From a virus: a DNA stretch of 43,944 nucleotides. Below the pieces are notes generated by a model that saw nothing but the letters and a program-made list of their open reading frames with translations, had not been told where the DNA came from and made no database searches. Below, one piece after another: positions 29,342-37,095 of the stretch (within the stretch, counting starts at the first letter, position 1; each line of letters begins with the position of its first letter). A program made the position numbers and the translations under genes. The stretch spans positions 1 through 43,944 of IMG/VR virus record IMGVR_UViG_3300042397_001280; one strand, given 5' to 3'.

Positions 29342-32300
29342 TCACAGGGTCGTGAGGCCAACATCCGGTGGCAACATCAGCACCTTGATATCTGTGTAGC
29401 CGTCCTTCGTCTTTTTGGAGCTCAGTAGCACAAAGCGAGAGTTCGGGAGGGTGGTCACCTCCATTTCGCTTTGGAAGCGCTTTGAGCCAAAACTATCGAC
29501 TGCACGAGCGCCATCAGCATAAATGATCTCCATGCGGTGCTTGCCAAAGCCCTTGGTTGCAGTCGCATACCGCGATGTGGGCATTGGTCCATTCGCCTGT
29601 AGGACGGTCCCGGGCTCTGTTAGGAGTAGCTTCTTAGCCATATCCGCTGGCATATTCTGCCAGCGATATAGGCGCGTCCCGGCGGGTTGCGCGGTTGAGT
29701 GAGCAAGAGCTGCCTGTGTCAGCTCTGCCAGATTATGCTTCGAGCCGCCATCGGACGCTGTGTATCCGCCGTTCTGGTGATAGGTCTTACCCTCCCGGTA
29801 GGCGTTCGCGAGGGCGGAGTTATCGTGCATCATGTTAATGAAGTTCTTCGCCACCTCAGAGCCCTTGTCGTAATGTGGGTAGGCCGCCTTGCCCATGGCG
29901 TCGCTGTAGTCCTGCTCGCTGGCCGGCAGGAATTGCGAGATGTTGTCCACCTTGCCAAGAGCCATCCAGAAACCGAGCTGCTCATTCTTGGGCAGCGACG
30001 CAACGGTCGTGCCCAGCGGCTTCGAAGGGAATGCGCGGCTAATGGAATTTATGCTGGAGGCGCTCTGGCCTTCAAACACTTTCAGCGGGCGTGGCGGGCT
30101 CGCAACATCCTTCAGCGTCGCGACAGAGGCGTCGTAATAGCTGTTGACGAGCTTCGCCATAGCCTCTGAGACATGCTTCGTACCAAGCGCCTTGCCTGTC
30201 TCCTTATCGAGCTCTGTGAAGGTCATGTTTTGAAGAGCCGTGAGGTTGCCGGCCTTCAAGTGGGTTTCGATCTCGTTGACGAGCTTGTTGTTCTGATCAT
30301 TGACCCACGCCTTCGAGGACGCGGTGAAGAGGCCCGGCTTCTCCGGCAGCTCCACCTTCGCCATCGGAAGGTTTGAGGGGTCGAGCTTGGGCTTCGCTAC
30401 GCCCTTAGCGGGCGTGGTCTTTACTGTGGCCGCAGCAATCGTCGCCTGCGCCGCAGTCACGCCACCAAACAGAGCGGGATGCGCGTTCGATTTCTGGCCC
30501 GGCGTCACAACGTGCGGGGAGCCGAGCGCGGCGAGAACATCATTTGCGATCTGCGCCTGCTTTTTAGCGTAAGTGTTTGTCCCGTAACCGAGCGACAAAA
30601 TGCCTTTTACATCGCCAGCGGCAGAGAGCTTCTCGAGCACGTCAACCTTCGCGTTATGCGAAGAGGCATTCGTGTTATCCGCCGGTAGTTTCTTTGCAGC
30701 AAAATTTGGCATCGCCGGCAGAGCTTTCTCAGCGGCGTCCGTTGGCGTTGGCACAGCGGCGGGCTTCTGTAGCGCCATCTGCGCTTGCTGCACACGGGCG
30801 ACCACCACTGAGGCGTCTTGCTGCTCGAGCTTGGCGACCAGCGCACCGTGGTATGCGGCCATCACCTTGCCATTGGGGCTACCGGGCTTCCACGGCACGC
30901 CGCCGGCGTACTTGCCGGAGGTGGCCATGGCCTTCAGACCAGCGAGATCACCCTTCGCAGCAAGGCCCTCGGCCTTCTCCGCAAGCCCCTTGTAGTAGGT
31001 GTCGCCAAACTTCGCGGACGGGAACTCTGGCTTAGGGGGTATATCGATCTTGGGCGCTGCGGCAGCGATGGGCTCAGCTGCCTTGGCGTTGTCCGCTGCG
31101 AGCTTCAGCATGGCGTTCTGAGCGTGAACGGACAGGCTCGACGCGGCCATCGAAAAAGGCTTAATCGCGGGCACCGATGAGGCGAGCACATCGGCTCCTA
31201 CCTTCGCCATAGCGAGACCGCTGAGATCGCCGGCGCTGTATGCCTTGTCCATCTGCGCAGCGATCTTCTGAAGGTTCTGGTCGTTCGCATAGGTCGAGGT
31301 CAGAAGCGCGAGCTTCTCGGAGGCGGTCTTATTCGGGGCCTTGTACGAAACGCCGTTGGCAACGCCGTTCTTGGCGAGCGTAGAAATCGTATTGACCTCC
31401 TTCATCGCCTTAGCGAGCAGAGCAGCCTCCACCTCCTGCGTCGTCGGAGCGGGCTTCTCTTCCTTGGGAGCAGCGGCAGGCTGAGCCACACTCACGCCCA
31501 CGCCCATTTTGAATGGCAGGCCGGCCTTATCAAGGATCGCGTTCTTGCGGTCGATTAGGTTCTGAGCGAGCTTGTCCCGGAAGGCCTCATCACCGGGCCC
31601 GTAGGTTTTAACGAGGCTCTTGATGGTGTCGTCCGAGATGTTGTTCAGCTTCTCAGCGCTCGCCGCAAGATCGCTCGCCATCATCTTGCCGTAGACGGCC
31701 TTCTGGTGATCGTTCGTTTTGCGCATGCTCTCGAACTCAGGGGCGGACGGGTCGAGAAGGCCGCCGGTCGCACTCAAATCCTTCTTCTCGCCCTGTGCGC
31801 GGAACAGCAAAGCGCCACCCGGATCGATGTTGACGGCCTTGCCATCCTTTATCGCCGTATTTTCGAGCGCCGCTCCGAGAACGTCGTAGTTGGCGAGCCA
31901 CGCATGAATGGCAAAGTCACCGCGCACCGCGCCCATAGCGCCGAGGTCGGTGACTGAAAGTTTCGTGAGGCCATCGATCATCTTGGATGCGACGCCGAGG
32001 CCGCCTTCGTACTTACCCTCGAGCTCCACGAGCTTCATGTCGGGAGCGCCGGCCCCAGCTGCGAGCATGAGCTTGGCGGCCAGCACCTCGTTCTTCGAGC
32101 GGTCGGCCACGGTGGCGGCGTCTTGGTACTTCGCAGCGTTCGAGCCCTTCACCAGCCACTCTTGGCCGTTCTGTGTGTACAGCGCACCGGGGTTCGAGCC
32201 ACCGGGCTTCGGGCCTGTGACCGGGCCCATGTCAGAGAGCTTCTCTGGCCCCTTGATGCGGTCTGCCGTGGCGGCGGCCACAGGCTTTACGCTCGCGTCC

Positions 32301-33520
32301 TTTAGCAGCTGGATGCCGTACTGCGCGCCCATAGCGCCCCACTTAAGGTGCGATGAGCCCTTCTGGCCGGCATTGAAGGCATCGAGCTTGGAGATGTACT
32401 TACTAATGAGCTGCTTGACCGGCGCAACGTCACCCTTCTGAGCGGCAGCGTGCGCGGCGTTTACAGCCTTCTGGTATGCCGTATTCTTACCTGCGAGCCC
32501 GCCAGCGATCAGCGGGGGCATGGTGAGCCCGTCTGCGCCCATCGTTTTCCACTGGCCACCGAGCGGCGTCCCGCCCGGCCAGCGCGGCTGGTTCTGCCAC
32601 GAGCCACCCTTGGCCTTGGCGAACTCCATCAAATCCTGAAGGTCGTCGAGGATTTTCTTGTCATGGCTCATATTGAGCAGGGTCTTGGCATCCTTCATGG
32701 TTGCCAGACGCACTGCTTGGCTCTCCCAGCCCATATCCTTGGGGGTGCCGCCCACGCGCTCAGCGATGTACATGCGGGCGCGGCTGGTGGTGCGGTCGTA
32801 ATCACCGAGCACACCGGTGATCTTGATCTTGAGGCCAGTCTCTTCGAAGGCCTCCTTAATCGCGTTCTGTTGCATGGTGAGCCCGCTCTCAACGGTGCCC
32901 TTGGGATAGGTCTGCTTGTACCCACCAAACTCGTTCGTGGGCTTTGTCAGCCAGACGCGGCCATCGCTCTCCATGATCAGCACGCCTGCGCCGGTGGACT
33001 TGCCATCGGTCGGCTTGTTGAACGGGAACAGGGCTTCGAGGCGCTCGTTATTGCCGCCCACCGCGTGCCAGCCTTCCTTGGGCGGGCTCCACGATTTCAT
33101 CGGGACGCCGTTGAGGGTCGAAGGCGTATCACCGCCCGGCGTGAATGTCGCCGTGGCGTTCTTGTTGCCCCACGTGTCCTTGCTCGAGGGCTTTGTGGGG
33201 TAATTCACCGTGACCGGGTTGCCCTTGTCATCGACGCCAGCCGGGTGAGGCTTAGCGCCCGAAGGAGGAGCTGAGGGCTTCTTGTAGCTGCCCCAGCCCG
33301 GCCCGCCGACCTCGAGGAACGTGTTGCCACCGCTCTTGAACGGCGCGGGCTCAGACGGGTTGCCAAAGGAGTTCGTGCCCTTTGGGGCAAACTGCCCGCC
33401 CTTACTCGAACCTGAGGGGTGGCGGCTGTATCCACCGCTCATTTTCTTCGCCTTCAGCAACTCGAGGCGGGCCCGAGTGAGTGCGAGGTGCGTTTTCAGG
33501 TTCTCAGTGGCATCGGACAC
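29342..33520 (-). CDS. Polyvalent head-associated protein: NUDIX, kinase-like and ADP-ribosyltransferase domains
   Basis: The protein has 1392 residues. GTG 33520 has GAGGA 8 bases upstream. A TTG just before it is too close. It has a short N-terminus with RHPSGSSKGGQF (33-44), then a NUDIX domain (about 160-290) whose box runs from G208 and keeps E223, E226 and E227 but has Leu and Lys at two usual positions. The motif returns as RWPGGTPLGGQW (about 310-322). A HipA/PI3K-like kinase region (about 440-650) has K458, E478, D546, N554 and D566 (NIDPGGALLF). Residues 650-1240 are Ala/Lys-rich helical linkers repeating AxxGDxxxL. The C-terminal ADP-ribosyltransferase (about 1230-1385) has R1286 (LYRW), S1316 (PTS) and E1352-M-E1354. 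It lies beside the Mu F-like gene and may be injected with the DNA. Confidence 0.78.
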   Translation of the reverse strand: MSDATENLKTHLALTRARLELLKAKKMSGGYSRHPSGSSKGGQFAPKGTNSFGNPSEPAPFKSGGNTFLEVGGPGWGSYKKPSAPPSGAKPHPAGVDDKGNPVTVNYPTKPSSKDTWGNKNATATFTPGGDTPSTLNGVPMKSWSPPKEGWHAVGGNNERLEALFPFNKPTDGKSTGAGVLIMESDGRVWLTKPTNEFGGYKQTYPKGTVESGLTMQQNAIKEAFEETGLKIKITGVLGDYDRTTSRARMYIAERVGGTPKDMGWESQAVRLATMKDAKTLLNMSHDKKILDDLQDLMEFAKAKGGSWQNQPRWPGGTPLGGQWKTMGADGLTMPPLIAGGLAGKNTAYQKAVNAAHAAAQKGDVAPVKQLISKYISKLDAFNAGQKGSSHLKWGAMGAQYGIQLLKDASVKPVAAATADRIKGPEKLSDMGPVTGPKPGGSNPGALYTQNGQEWLVKGSNAAKYQDAATVADRSKNEVLAAKLMLAAGAGAPDMKLVELEGKYEGGLGVASKMIDGLTKLSVTDLGAMGAVRGDFAIHAWLANYDVLGAALENTAIKDGKAVNIDPGGALLFRAQGEKKDLSATGGLLDPSAPEFESMRKTNDHQKAVYGKMMASDLAASAEKLNNISDDTIKSLVKTYGPGDEAFRDKLAQNLIDRKNAILDKAGLPFKMGVGVSVAQPAAAPKEEKPAPTTQEVEAALLAKAMKEVNTISTLAKNGVANGVSYKAPNKTASEKLALLTSTYANDQNLQKIAAQMDKAYSAGDLSGLAMAKVGADVLASSVPAIKPFSMAASSLSVHAQNAMLKLAADNAKAAEPIAAAAPKIDIPPKPEFPSAKFGDTYYKGLAEKAEGLAAKGDLAGLKAMATSGKYAGGVPWKPGSPNGKVMAAYHGALVAKLEQQDASVVVARVQQAQMALQKPAAVPTPTDAAEKALPAMPNFAAKKLPADNTNASSHNAKVDVLEKLSAAGDVKGILSLGYGTNTYAKKQAQIANDVLAALGSPHVVTPGQKSNAHPALFGGVTAAQATIAAATVKTTPAKGVAKPKLDPSNLPMAKVELPEKPGLFTASSKAWVNDQNNKLVNEIETHLKAGNLTALQNMTFTELDKETGKALGTKHVSEAMAKLVNSYYDASVATLKDVASPPRPLKVFEGQSASSINSISRAFPSKPLGTTVASLPKNEQLGFWMALGKVDNISQFLPASEQDYSDAMGKAAYPHYDKGSEVAKNFINMMHDNSALANAYREGKTYHQNGGYTASDGGSKHNLAELTQAALAHSTAQPAGTRLYRWQNMPADMAKKLLLTEPGTVLQANGPMPTSRYATATKGFGKHRMEIIYADGARAVDSFGSKRFQSEMEVTTLPNSRFVLLSSKKTKDGYTDIKVLMLPPDVGLTTL

Positions 33521-33531
33521 GATCAAATTCC

Positions 33532-34080
33532 TCAGTAGACGGCGGTATTTTTCATAGCCTTGTTGCCCTTCTGGCGATAGGCTTTCTTCTTGGCCTTGGG
33601 ATTTTTCGCAGTGGCGGTCGGTACATGAACATCACCCGCGTCGGGGCCCATTTTCTCAACGCGATTGAGGACACCCTGAGCCCAACTCTTGCCAGCATTG
33701 CCGCCCCACAGAAGCCACGCGATAGTGCCGGCGGTCGGGCCGCCATCGGTTTCCTTCTCATCGGGGCGATAGTTCTTCTGGTGGCGGCTGAAGAAAGCGG
33801 CCATGCGCTTCACCGTGGCGAGGCTGATCGCGTCGCCGTTCTTCAGGTTGGTGGCCCGTTGCACGCCGGAGCCGATACCCTCTGCGGATGCTTCACTGTT
33901 TGTGATGCCGCCGCGCTTCCATTTCTCGCGCAGTTCGAGGCCACGCCGAGCGGCGCTGCGGACGCCATCGGGCGGCGTGAAACTGCTTTCGCTCTTGATC
34001 AGTCGGATCGACGCGGCACAGGCACGCGCCTTGATGATCGCAATGCGCTCCATAAACTCCGCTTGTGCTTCAGGTGTCAT
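33532..34080 (-). CDS. Head-region protein with conserved phage C-terminal domain of unknown function
   Basis: The protein has 182 residues. ATG 34080 has AGGGGA upstream and fits better than an ATG 15 bases earlier. Residues 38-150 carry a pattern I have seen repeatedly attached to phage head proteins: FTPPDGVRSAARRGLELREK, SLATVKRMAAFFSRHQKNYR and GTIAWLLWGGNAG. The tail is very basic (KAKKKAYRQKGNK). No function is known to me. It ends 11 bases before the polyvalent gene, so the two are coupled and perhaps packaged together. Confidence 0.65.
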   Translation of the reverse strand: MTPEAQAEFMERIAIIKARACAASIRLIKSESSFTPPDGVRSAARRGLELREKWKRGGITNSEASAEGIGSGVQRATNLKNGDAISLATVKRMAAFFSRHQKNYRPDEKETDGGPTAGTIAWLLWGGNAGKSWAQGVLNRVEKMGPDAGDVHVPTATAKNPKAKKKAYRQKGNKAMKNTAVY

Positions 34081-34093
34081 ACAATCCCCTGTC

Positions 34094-34261
34094 ATGAATA
34101 GGCTTGGTGATCTTGATATCTACAAAGAGCTCAAAGCCGTCCAGACCAAACTGGAGGCGATGGCGGAGCTCGCCATGTCGACGCGCTCCAGAACGACACT
34201 GCGGGCGGCATCAAAGATCATCGGCAAGCTCGCCTCAGCCTTCTTCAAGTCCGCCTTCTAA
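34094..34261 (+). CDS. Possible 55-residue antisense-strand protein
   Basis: A plus-strand frame fills the 178-base gap between two minus-strand head genes. It starts at ATG 34094, facing the minus-strand start at 34080, and ends at a TAA that overlaps the minus-strand stop at 34258-34260. The product reads as a plausible helical peptide (DLDIYKELKAVQTKLEAMAEL, given here by its first 20, with a basic-hydrophobic C-terminus). There is no clear ribosome site. It may be a real small gene or chance. Confidence 0.35.
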   Translation: MNRLGDLDIYKELKAVQTKLEAMAELAMSTRSRTTLRAASKIIGKLASAFFKSAF

Positions 34262-35400
34262 GGCTTCTCTCCTTCGAGCTGCTTGGGTTCGTACACGCGG
34301 TAGAACACCGTGCAGCGGCAATTGGGGTGCATCGGGGGCAACATCTGCGGCCCATCGGGTGTGATGAAGCTCTGTTGGTGCTTGATGCCCTTGGGCGGAT
34401 TGAGGCCCGGGATCGGCCCGCACACTTGGCAGAGCCGCTCATCTGCGGACACGATCCATTTCTTGCGCGTCAAATCCTCTTTGACAACCCCCTTATCGAG
34501 CGCTTGCTGCCAAGCGTCCTGAATGCCCATGTTTGTGGTGCGGATCGCCTCAGTGCGGGCGATGGTCCGAGAGCGGTAGGCCAGATATTTGCGTTGGTAC
34601 GCGGCCACCATCTTGTCGATCTGCTCAGGCTTCAGCGGCTTGCCACTCTCGAGGGCGCGCTTCAGCTGCCCGTCGTAGCGGAAGTCGCGCAGCCGGCGCT
34701 GGCCGATGCCGTCGAGCGGGCTGCCGTCCTCGCCGGGCCGGAGCACCTGCGTCCCATTCACCTGATCGATCTTGTTGCCAAGGCCCCATGAACCTGCGCT
34801 GCGCTTCAGGTGGAACGTCTCAAGCTCCTTGCGGTAGTTGTACACCGCCTGCGCCTGCTTATCGGTCAGGCCGATGATGCCCTTGATCTGCCGCGCAACA
34901 GCCTTGGGGTTCTTGCCGTCCTTCATGCCTTGCGTGAGGTACTGGCGGATGCCTTCGCGGGTGCCGTCCGATATCTGCCGGATGAGGCGCAACGAATAGG
35001 TTTGCAGCCACGTGATCAGGCGGGGGTTGAGCGAGTTGAAAGCGAACGAGACGCCCTTCACCTGAAGCGCCACCTGTGCTGCGGCCATCGCGCCAGCGGC
35101 GTTCGCACCGGTGTGCAGCGAGCTCGTGACACCTTCGAATGCGGCAATGCTTGCGGGGAGGTCGAGTAGCTCGAGCACCTTGCCAACGTCGCCAGCTTCC
35201 AGAGCCGTGATGATGGCGTCCACATCGGCTTTGCCTTGCTGCTTTACAAAGGCATCGAGGATCGCCTTGGCGAGCTCCGGCTCGAGCTTGGAAGCGAGCG
35301 CCTCCGCGTCGCCTTCACTGCGCCGCGCCTTGTAAATAATCGAGCGAGGGCTCTTGCGGCTACTCGCCAGTCCACCGAATGAGCTTCCACGCAACAGCAT
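34258..35400 (-). CDS. Minor head protein, Mu F-like (phage head morphogenesis)
   Basis: The protein has 380 residues. The C-terminal 150 residues carry the Mu gpF domain: SRTIARTEAIRTTNMGIQDA, KKWIVSADERLCQVCGPIPG with its CxxC pair, and PPMHPNCRCTVFYRV with the closing HPNCRC. These Cys and His residues probably bind zinc. The N-terminal part is helical. Such proteins are minor head proteins near the portal. Unusually, about 7 kb of other genes separates it from the portal gene. A GAAGGA site lies 11 bases before the ATG. Confidence 0.9.
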   Translation of the reverse strand: MLLRGSSFGGLASSRKSPRSIIYKARRSEGDAEALASKLEPELAKAILDAFVKQQGKADVDAIITALEAGDVGKVLELLDLPASIAAFEGVTSSLHTGANAAGAMAAAQVALQVKGVSFAFNSLNPRLITWLQTYSLRLIRQISDGTREGIRQYLTQGMKDGKNPKAVARQIKGIIGLTDKQAQAVYNYRKELETFHLKRSAGSWGLGNKIDQVNGTQVLRPGEDGSPLDGIGQRRLRDFRYDGQLKRALESGKPLKPEQIDKMVAAYQRKYLAYRSRTIARTEAIRTTNMGIQDAWQQALDKGVVKEDLTRKKWIVSADERLCQVCGPIPGLNPPKGIKHQQSFITPDGPQMLPPMHPNCRCTVFYRVYEPKQLEGEKP

Positions 35401-35403
35401 CGA

Positions 35404-35474
35404 GTATCACATCCTTCACATTTTTCTCTTGCGTACCCTCCACCTCGACGCTATCAGTGTCAGCACAGTGATAA
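35404..35474. promoter_or_regulatory. Divergent intergenic region with operator-like half-sites
   Basis: The 96-base gap between the minus-strand Mu F-like start (35400) and the plus-strand start at 35497 holds GTATCAC at 35404-35410. An imperfect inverted repeat, TATCAGTG...CAGTGATA (35452-35473), also occurs there. The half-sites match those of the operators at 3671 and 4096. It is the natural place for promoters of both flanking gene sets. I see no clear -35/-10 pair. Confidence 0.4.
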
Positions 35475-35496
35475 CGAGCAGAGGGAACTCATCGAA

Positions 35497-35634
35497 ATGA
35501 TACCGACTACCGTAGAGCATAAAAGCCGCCGCAACAATGGCGTTACGTGGCGAACCGTCACATGGACCTTCGTGGCTCTTGGGCCCGTTTACATGATCGG
35601 GCGCTGGATTGTCAGCGCTGCATGGGGGGTCTGA
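35497..35634 (+). CDS. 45-residue single-span membrane protein
   Basis: It starts at ATG 35497 with AGAGGGA 10 bases upstream and is separated from the next start by one base. A basic N-terminus (EHKSRRNNG) is followed by one hydrophobic helix (TWTFVALGPVYMIGRWIV). The topology is probably N-terminus inside. It is the first gene of the plus-strand accessory block. The function is unknown. Confidence 0.5.
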   Translation: MIPTTVEHKSRRNNGVTWRTVTWTFVALGPVYMIGRWIVSAAWGV

Positions 35635-35635
35635 A

Positions 35636-35818
35636 ATGAGCGACAACCTCGAGCAAATGAAACAGCGCCTTGATGAGTACGACGCGCAAGAGGCGTTGCT
35701 GCGCACGCTGAAGGCAGACCTCGCAAAGCAGTGCTCCGAATACGGGCGATCCAACGGGATGCCGTTCTTCACCATCGACCATCTGCGCCGGCAGCTTGTG
35801 AGCGTGGGAGCGCGCTGA
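35636..35818 (+). CDS. Hypothetical small coiled-coil protein
   Basis: The protein has 60 residues from ATG 35636, one base after the upstream stop. A heptad-like N-terminal helix (DNLEQMKQRLDEYDAQEALL) is followed by a short basic end. It may be a dimeric regulator or modulator. No family is recognised. It is in an operon with the next gene, which starts two bases after its stop. Confidence 0.6.
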   Translation: MSDNLEQMKQRLDEYDAQEALLRTLKADLAKQCSEYGRSNGMPFFTIDHLRRQLVSVGAR

Positions 35819-35819
35819 G

Positions 35820-36050
35820 ATGGAATGGATCATCACCGCATCTGGCCGCCTGTGCCAGACAACGCTGCCACACATGCAAGAGCGGCAGACCACAGAGACC
35901 GAGCTCTCTGCGCGGTACGGCTCTCAGGCCCTCGCAATCGCAATATTCGAAACTGGGAAGCTGCACGGCCCAATGACGCCAGAGAGGCAAGAGGCCGCGA
36001 TCAGATGGGCCTATGGCGACCGCCTGAGGAAGCAGTCCTATGGCTGGTGA
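35820..36050 (+). CDS. Hypothetical small protein
   Basis: The protein has 76 residues. It starts at ATG 35820, right after the previous stop, and overlaps the next start by 11 bases, as expected of a tightly packed operon. The sequence (ETELSARYGSQALAIAIFE, PERQEAAIRWAYGDRLRK) looks globular and helical. No function assigned. Confidence 0.55.
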   Translation: MEWIITASGRLCQTTLPHMQERQTTETELSARYGSQALAIAIFETGKLHGPMTPERQEAAIRWAYGDRLRKQSYGW

Positions 36051-36636
36051 TCAGGTCACGCGCCTCAATCGCGCCTATCGCATTGAGGAGACCGAGCACT
36101 GGTCAACACTTCGCCGTAACGGTGCGTCGCACAAGTTGCACCTTGGCGGCTTAGGCCAATGCTGCTCGACCAATATCGAGTTCGCCAATGGCGGCTCCTC
36201 CGATGTGGAGTGGCTCGACGCGCTTGGAAAGCATTGGGTCGCCACAGGCGAGAGCCCCGTTTCAGCGTGCAGAAAGTCGACGGCGGTTCTGTTGCAGGAG
36301 GCGGCTGAGGCGGCACAGAGCGAATTACATGGAGGAAAAACAATCATGATGGATTTTGTGGAATGGAAGCCCAAGCAGCATGGCGAAAAGCCGCCCTACT
36401 GGAAGAGCGAGATGCCTTGGGCGATATCGCCTGCCGTCCCGGCCACCGCGAGCAGGGAACCAGTGTGGCTGGCCGGCACGATTTACTCCGTGCCGAGCGA
36501 CGCCGTGCAGGCACCTCCGGTAGTGCGCGTTGACCGCATAGGCCTCGAGTGGCTGTCGAGCGAATTACAGCGGTACAGCGCGGAGGAGCTGGCGGCTTAC
36601 GGGATCACTCTCGCAGCACTGGAGAAGCAACCATGA
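36040..36636 (+). CDS. Hypothetical protein, possibly two products
   Basis: The protein has 198 residues. The first half has Trp/Cys-containing segments (EHWSTLRRNGASHKLHLGG, GQCCSTNIEF). Inside the frame a strong GGAGG site at 36331 precedes ATG 36346, so a second product of 97 residues beginning MMDFVEWKPKQ could be made from the same frame. The end, LAALEKQP, also closes the gene at 37036, which shows shared ancestry of the gene ends. No motif recognised. Confidence 0.5.
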   Translation: MAGDQVTRLNRAYRIEETEHWSTLRRNGASHKLHLGGLGQCCSTNIEFANGGSSDVEWLDALGKHWVATGESPVSACRKSTAVLLQEAAEAAQSELHGGKTIMMDFVEWKPKQHGEKPPYWKSEMPWAISPAVPATASREPVWLAGTIYSVPSDAVQAPPVVRVDRIGLEWLSSELQRYSAEELAAYGITLAALEKQP

Positions 36637-36827
36637 CTGATGAAGAACTCATCCGTGCGCAGGTCTTCCAAGAGATACGCGAGGCAACTGAACGGGATGA
36701 TGTGGTTGAGGCGGGCTTGCTGGAATACGAAGGTGAATATGCGCTCGACAACAAGGTTTTGCGTGATGGTATGCGGCACTCAATGAAAGCCATGCTCGAC
36801 CAGATCGAAAGGACACAGAAACCATGA
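36633..36827 (+). CDS. Hypothetical acidic small protein
   Basis: The protein has 64 residues. Start ATG 36633 overlaps the previous stop (ATGA). It opens MTDEELIRAQVFQEIREATE and is predicted helical and acidic. The same opening MTDEEL starts the next gene. No function is known. The small size and acidity would suit a protein-binding modulator, but this is speculation. Confidence 0.55.
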   Translation: MTDEELIRAQVFQEIREATERDDVVEAGLLEYEGEYALDNKVLRDGMRHSMKAMLDQIERTQKP

Positions 36828-37036
36828 CTGATGAAGAACTGGTTAAGTGGCTCCGAAACGAGCATCGCAAATATGTGGCGGGGACAACTGTAACCACAAC
36901 AGGATATTCGCAAGCTGCCGACCGCATCGAAGCCCTCACCGCCGCGCTGATAAAAATCCGCGAACATAACAATACCTATGGCGGATCGTCTTACATCTTG
37001 CGGATTATTGAAGCAGAACTGGAGAAGCAACCATGA
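36824..37036 (+). CDS. Hypothetical small helical protein, paralogous start
   Basis: The protein has 70 residues. It overlaps the upstream stop (ATGA at 36824-36827). MTDEELVKWLRNEHRKYVAG is followed by ADRIEALTAALIKIREHNN, a common phage helical pattern seen in short early proteins, and it ends AELEKQP. The junction DNA matches those of the neighbours, suggesting cassette duplication. Confidence 0.6.
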   Translation: MTDEELVKWLRNEHRKYVAGTTVTTTGYSQAADRIEALTAALIKIREHNNTYGGSSYILRIIEAELEKQP

Positions 37037-37095
37037 CCACAGAAACTAGAGGACCGGCTTATTTCGAGCACGGGCAAGAAGGAAAGGCAGATTGA
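37033..37095 (+). CDS. 20-residue peptide in the small-gene operon
   Basis: A frame from ATG 37033, overlapping the upstream stop, to TGA 37093-37095, which overlaps the next ATG. The product is MTTETRGPAYFEHGQEGKAD. The overlaps on both sides are the main support. It may be a remnant of a longer gene or serve only to couple translation. Confidence 0.35.
   Translation: MTTETRGPAYFEHGQEGKAD

Larger units (their letters stand above)
36615..37045 (+). repeat. Short direct repeats at small-gene junctions
   Basis: CTGGAGAAGCAACCATGAC occurs at the junction near 36620-36638 and again near 37022-37040. ACCATGACTGATGAAGAACT occurs near 36631 and 36822. Each copy spans the end of one gene and the ATGA start of the next. 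The copies suggest the small genes arose by duplication or insertion between repeated junctions. Confidence 0.7.
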
